Positions 59,831 through 64,000 of a stretch of DNA of 64,000 nt are shown here, piece by piece (the stretch's first letter is position 1; the number at the start of each line of letters is the position of its first letter). The position numbers were made by a program, and so were the translations under genes. The stretch is taken from contig NC_020054.1 in the NCBI RefSeq assembly GCF_000331105.1, forward strand, positions 2,859,451 to 2,923,450. Direction: 5' to 3'. The stretch comes from Fibrella aestuarina BUZ 2. GTDB lineage: Bacteria; Bacteroidota; Bacteroidia; Cytophagales; Spirosomataceae. Under the pieces are notes generated by a model. That model was not told the DNA's origin, did no database searches, and worked only from the letters and a program-made list of their open reading frames with translations.

Positions 59831-62800
59831 TTACAGGGTAATGTTTAGTCCGAAGTTGTACCGTTTGACGGTGGGGTAGGCGCCCTGCGCTGCCCAGCCG
59901 GTACCCGCGAAGTTTGATTCACGGTCGTCGGGCATTTTGGTCCAGAGCCACAGGTTGTTGCCGTTGGCGTAGATGCGCAGCGTGCGGATGCCAAACCGCT
60001 CGACCCAGCCCCGGTTGAAGGTGTAGGCCACTTCGGCGTTTTTCAGGCGCACGTAGGAGCCGTCGTACATATAGAAATTGCCGTACGTCGAGGGGTCGGT
60101 GGCCGTCATCAGGCGGGGTAGGGGCGAGTTGGCTGTCGGGTTGTCTTTGCTCCAGTAGGTACCCTGGTTGTAGACGGTGTTCATCCGGGAGCCGAAGCTG
60201 GTAAACACTACTTGGCGCGTTACGTTGTTGACGCCGTAGAACTGCGCAAAGGCGCTGAACCCTTTCCACTCGAACCCGACCGTACCGTTGTAGGTGTTCT
60301 GCGGCCGCTCGGGGAAGCCATACGGGATGTTGTCGTAGGTGTCAATACGGCCATCGCCGTTGTAATCGACGATCTGGAAGTTGCCGGGTAGCTTCTGCCG
60401 GTCGTTGGTGTTCTGCTCCGTGCTGGCATAGAGCTCGTCCCAGTTGTTGTAGTAGCCGTGGCTGACGTACGAATAGGTCTGCCCGATCTGCTTGCCCTCG
60501 CTCTTGCGGTAGTCGGGCAGCAGGCTGGGGTTATCCGCTTCGATGATCCGGTCTTTGGCGTGGGTCATGTTGGCGTTGGCCCAGAGGCGCAGGCCGTTGG
60601 GCAACTGATGGTTCACTTTAAGCTCCACTTCGTAGCCTTTCACCCGTACTTTGCCCAGGTTGGCCACGGGGGCATTTGTGCCGTAGTACGACGGGATGGC
60701 CCGTGAGCCACCAGCGATGAGGATGTCGGTGCGGTAGTCGTTGAAGTAATCGACGCTGCCCGACACCGCCCCGTTGAAGAACGAGAAGTCGGCCCCCAGG
60801 TTGGTTTTCGTGACCGACTCCCAGTGCACTGACGGGTTCCCCACCGACGATTCCCGGTACCAGACATAGGGGCTAAGGTCCGAGTTGTTCTCCCCGATTT
60901 TGGCCTGACCGGTGTAGGCCCACTGAGTCATGTAGAGCCAGCGCTGGTTGATGTTATCGTCCCCGATTTTGCCGTACGATACTCGCAGTTTGAGCAGATC
61001 CAGGAATTTGGCCCGCTTGAAGAAGGCCTCTTCCGACAAGAGCCAGCCTACGGCTCCCGATGAGAAAAAGTGGAAGCGATTGTCGGCCCCAAACTTCTCG
61101 GAGCCGTTGTAAGCCCCGTTTACCTCGGCAAAGTATTTACCGGCGTAATCGTAGGTGGTCCGGAATACCCAGTCTTCCCGGTAGTTGGCAATCTCGCTGC
61201 CCGCTGCCCGGTCTTCGCGGCTGAACAGGCCCATCGCCGAGCCATTGTGCTTACCCCAGGTCTTGTTGTAGTTCAGTTTGAGTTGGTAAAACAACCGCCG
61301 GTACGTAGCCCCGTTGTCCATGATACCGGGCTGAGGCGCCCAGCGAATCGCCTCCTGAAAGTCGAACATGTTGGCGGCATCATAGGTGAACCGGTAGCGC
61401 GACTCGCCCGAGGCGGGGTCGATCCACTTCGTCTGCGGATCGTTGTAGAGGTCGTTGATGCCCCGTTGGCTTTCCACGAAGCTGTTGTCCCACGAGACCG
61501 TGCCCGCCGTGCTCAGGCCGGGCAGCACCATTTTCAGGTCCTGATTCAGCGTGAAATCCGTGGTGATGCGGCTGGTTGTCCGCTTCATAATGCCGCTGCG
61601 GGCCAGATTCAGAATGGAGTTGGTCGCCGCCACGGGGTCCTGGGCGTAGTAGCCCCAGGTACCGTCTGAGTAGCGGGGCAGCATCGCGTCGGGGGCAACG
61701 CCATAGGCGCCCTGCCACATGTCGTATTCGCCGCCCGTAGCGCCCCAGGGGCTTTTCTTCACCCCGTTCGAGCTCGACAGGTTCGTAACCAGCAGGGTAG
61801 TGGGCGTGAGCTGGAAATCCAGGTTTGTCCGCACGTTGACGCGGTTGAACCCGTATCCGGCCTGATACCCCCGGTTGTTGTCCCATTCCTTGAAAATGTC
61901 GCCATCCATCAGGAAATCCGCCGACGCGAAGTACTTCACGAACGACGTACCCCCCGATACGTTGAGGTTGGCGCTGTAGGACCGGGTAACCGGCTTGAAC
62001 ATCTCTTTGGCCCAGTCTACGTTGGGGTAGCGCTCCGCCTCGGCCAGGCTCGCCGGGTTGCGGTATTTCGTCAGAATATCGTAGGGGGTGTAGGTCGCCC
62101 AGCCCGCCGATTCGAGGCCCAACTCGTTTTCGATCACCCGGTTACGGATGCTTCTGGCGTCGTAGGAATCATACTTATTCGGCAACGTCGACGGGGCTTT
62201 CAGTGTGTAGTCGGCCCGCACGTTGATGTTGGCTTTGCCTTCCTTGCCCCGTTTGGTCGTGATCAGGATCACGCCGTTAGCCCCTTTCACCCCGAACACC
62301 GCCGTGGCCGACGCGTCTTTCAACACCGAAATGGTCTCGATTGACGAGATGTCCACGCTGTTCATGGGCCGTTCGATGCCGTCGACCAGAATCAGCGGCG
62401 AGCTGTTGTTCCAGGAGCTCAACCCCCGGATCAGGATGCGGGGATCTTCTTCGCCGGGCATCCCCGTACTCGACGTTGTGATCACGCCAGGTACGTTGCC
62501 GGTCAGTGCTGACCCGACGCTATACACGCCGCCCGCCCGTTCGAGGACCTTTCCGGTAGTCTGTGAGATCGCCCCAACCACGCTTTGTTTCTTCTGCTGC
62601 GCGTACCCCACAACGACCGTTTCGGCCAGGGTAATGTCGCTTCCGGAAAGCACCACTTTGATGCTGCCCCCCTGTTCGACGATCACCTCCTGCGGCTTCG
62701 AGCCGAGGTAAGAGACCGTCAGCGTTTGCTTGCCAGTCGGAATCCGGAGCGTAAACTCTCCATTGACATCCGACGTGGTCCCGACGGTCGTGTTCTTGAG

Positions 62801-62992
62801 GATGACATACGCCCCAAACAGGGGCTTTTGGTTCTCATCCAGCACGACCCCTTTTACCGTTTGTTTGTCCTGTGCAAAAAGGAATTGGGCGCTTAACAAC
62901 AGGCATACCCACGCCAGGCAAAATCCCCTGGTTCGGGAAAAACGTAGTCTGCTTTTTATAAACTGGCCTAAGCCGGGTATAATTTTAGTCAT
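59831..62992 (-). CDS. xusA: SusC-like TonB-dependent xylan transporter XusA
   Basis: A 1053-residue outer-membrane transporter. A signal peptide (about 1-40) precedes a carboxypeptidase-regulatory-like domain (about 44-118: VKGVVLDENQKPLFGAYV), the TonB-box-like ETVVVGYAQQKK, the plug (about 140-250, with PLILVDGIERPM and ANGVILITTKRG) and the barrel to the C-terminus. It is the first gene of the xus operon, which runs xusA-xusB-xusC-xusD-xusE-xyn10C. A 1-kb region without genes lies upstream and must hold the promoter. It imports xylo-oligosaccharides with XusB. Confidence 0.95.
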   Translation of the reverse strand: MTKIIPGLGQFIKSRLRFSRTRGFCLAWVCLLLSAQFLFAQDKQTVKGVVLDENQKPLFGAYVILKNTTVGTTSDVNGEFTLRIPTGKQTLTVSYLGSKPQEVIVEQGGSIKVVLSGSDITLAETVVVGYAQQKKQSVVGAISQTTGKVLERAGGVYSVGSALTGNVPGVITTSSTGMPGEEDPRILIRGLSSWNNSSPLILVDGIERPMNSVDISSIETISVLKDASATAVFGVKGANGVILITTKRGKEGKANINVRADYTLKAPSTLPNKYDSYDARSIRNRVIENELGLESAGWATYTPYDILTKYRNPASLAEAERYPNVDWAKEMFKPVTRSYSANLNVSGGTSFVKYFASADFLMDGDIFKEWDNNRGYQAGYGFNRVNVRTNLDFQLTPTTLLVTNLSSSNGVKKSPWGATGGEYDMWQGAYGVAPDAMLPRYSDGTWGYYAQDPVAATNSILNLARSGIMKRTTSRITTDFTLNQDLKMVLPGLSTAGTVSWDNSFVESQRGINDLYNDPQTKWIDPASGESRYRFTYDAANMFDFQEAIRWAPQPGIMDNGATYRRLFYQLKLNYNKTWGKHNGSAMGLFSREDRAAGSEIANYREDWVFRTTYDYAGKYFAEVNGAYNGSEKFGADNRFHFFSSGAVGWLLSEEAFFKRAKFLDLLKLRVSYGKIGDDNINQRWLYMTQWAYTGQAKIGENNSDLSPYVWYRESSVGNPSVHWESVTKTNLGADFSFFNGAVSGSVDYFNDYRTDILIAGGSRAIPSYYGTNAPVANLGKVRVKGYEVELKVNHQLPNGLRLWANANMTHAKDRIIEADNPSLLPDYRKSEGKQIGQTYSYVSHGYYNNWDELYASTEQNTNDRQKLPGNFQIVDYNGDGRIDTYDNIPYGFPERPQNTYNGTVGFEWKGFSAFAQFYGVNNVTRQVVFTSFGSRMNTVYNQGTYWSKDNPTANSPLPRLMTATDPSTYGNFYMYDGSYVRLKNAEVAYTFNRGWVERFGIRTLRIYANGNNLWLWTKMPDDRESNFAGTGWAAQGAYPTVKRYNFGLNITL

Positions 62993-64000
62993 TTCACTTA
63001 TGTTGAGTTACAGGTGCATTAAAAACTCACAAAGTTGATCGGCCTATTCGCCAGGCCTGCGATTTGTATTACGATTACAGAGTAATTGATTGGTTCTTTT
63101 CATGCAGTAGTTTGGGTTTAGAAATGAGCGAGGAGACGGATTAGGATTGCTGTTGTTATTGCTAAAAAATGCTATTGACTAACGACATTATTAGAAGGTA
63201 ATTAAGAAGATTAGGCAGGCGAAACGGCAAAAATAATGTTGACGTTAACGAGCTATTTTATCGGATTTAGATCTGGGTTGACTTGTAGAAATCAACATGA
63301 ATTAGCTGGTTTTCCTACGTAGGTTGTAGCCGGTTTTCCAGGCGGTGTACAAACTTTTTTGCTGCTATATTGGCTGGGTACGTTCGGGGATTGTTACTAC
63401 AGCGAATGGATAAGGTAATGGGTACGAAACGCCCCAGGTTTGGCCCAGGGGCGAATGAATGTGAAGTGCTTTTGTTTAATAAAATCTTACTATTAGCTTA
63501 TCTGACATAGAACTGATTCTGCCGCTTAGCTACAGAGGTCAAAAGTATATTAGTATAGTGCAAAAAGGCCCCGTAGCGTGTTACAGATACAATTGGCTAT
63601 GTTACATGATCATAAAATGCATCGTATGGGGCGCATTTTCCGGGGGATTTGGCAGGTCTTTGTGCCGCATGTTCGGTTTGATCGTGCGTCAGTCTTGTTA
63701 CAAGCCTAAACTGGTTTAACAAATCGGCCTTTTGCTTACCTGTTAGTCAGTCAGACGTTTGTTTAAGAATATCGGTGGTCTGCTTAGACAAAGCATCGCA
63801 TTGGCGCTGCGGATGCGTGCCTATTATGCGGGCTATTAACGACGATAGGAGGCCGTGCTTTTTTACTTCGGTTGCTGTAATTGAGAATAGTTAAAAGCTA
63901 GTTAAGCCTGCTTAACGTGTATTTGCTGCTTAATTTATTGGGCAGCGAGTCACTTAAATTAAGGCAAACTATACTTTGTGGGAAGCGCTGAAAAAGCTAC
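62993..64000. other. Intergenic region upstream of xusA, no gene seen
   Basis: About 1 kb with no supportable coding frame on either strand and clearly more AT-rich than the genes. Two minus-strand matches to the -7 consensus TAnnTTTG lie at 63228-63235 (TATTTTTG) and 63540-63547 (TACTTTTG), about 236 and 548 bp before xusA, but neither has a TTG at standard spacing. An imperfect hairpin (AAAATGC at 63614-63620, GCATTTT at 63633-63639) and one GGTACGT motif (63377-63383) are present. It probably contains the regulator-controlled xus promoter, a long leader, or the upstream part of a divergent gene. Confidence 0.5.

Noticed and set aside
57858..59879. Long plus-strand frame (about 670 codons) opposite xusB
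   Set aside because: Same antisense effect. The minus strand encodes a full SusD with lipobox and all signatures.

Overview
The window looks like chromosome from a Bacteroidota bacterium of the Cytophagales, most likely Spirosomaceae (Spirosoma/Fibrella-like). This is inferred from a short primary sigma factor without region 1.1, SusC/SusD pairs, a hybrid two-component regulator, TAnnTTTG-type -7 promoter elements, fairly GC-rich genes and many secreted glycosidases. No 16S rRNA is present, so the genus is not proven.

Region 1 (1-4.9 kb) is housekeeping. It holds a tRNA-Asp on the minus strand, then on the plus strand a small LOV-like PAS protein that lacks the photoactive cysteine, rpsO, pnp and rpoD. 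A strong bidirectional terminator closes the region. Region 2 (4.9-12.1 kb, minus strand) has a HEAT-like protein paired with a metzincin-type protease. It also has an ECF-sigma operon: sigma, membrane-anchored anti-sigma candidate, Spy/CpxP-like protein, PepSY-like protein and a TonB-receptor-like outer-membrane barrel. An identical two-block motif with identical 14-nt spacing lies before the sigma gene and again before the PepSY-like gene. I read it as the sigma factor's own promoter.

Region 3 (12.3-63 kb) is a roughly 50-kb xylan utilisation locus, every gene on the minus strand. Its upstream end is a copy of the Bacteroidetes xylan core cluster: xusA (SusC), xusB (SusD), xusC (SusC), xusD (SusD), xusE (lipoprotein) and xyn10C (GH10 split by a carbohydrate-binding module). 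A hybrid two-component sensor/AraC regulator follows. Downstream lie enzymes for the backbone (GH10, GH8, GH39, three GH43), for side chains (GH95 and GH29 fucosidases, GH127 arabinofuranosidase, GH97, GH9) and for esters (five CE1 genes carrying six CE1 domains, a CE6, a CE20/SASA-like enzyme and an alpha/beta hydrolase). Almost all carry signal peptides. The expected scheme is trimming at the surface, import by two SusCD pairs, and periplasmic breakdown to monosaccharides. No GH67/GH115 alpha-glucuronidase and no inner-membrane sugar transporter lies in the window.

Spacers between enzyme genes carry a dispersed family of long hairpins (GTCATCCC...GGGATGAC), some with perfect 30-33 bp stems. 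A short motif, GGTACGT/ACGTACC, recurs across the whole window at roughly eight times the chance level, in genes and spacers and in both orientations. The last kilobase (62,993-64,000) has no convincing gene and is the long leader upstream of xusA.
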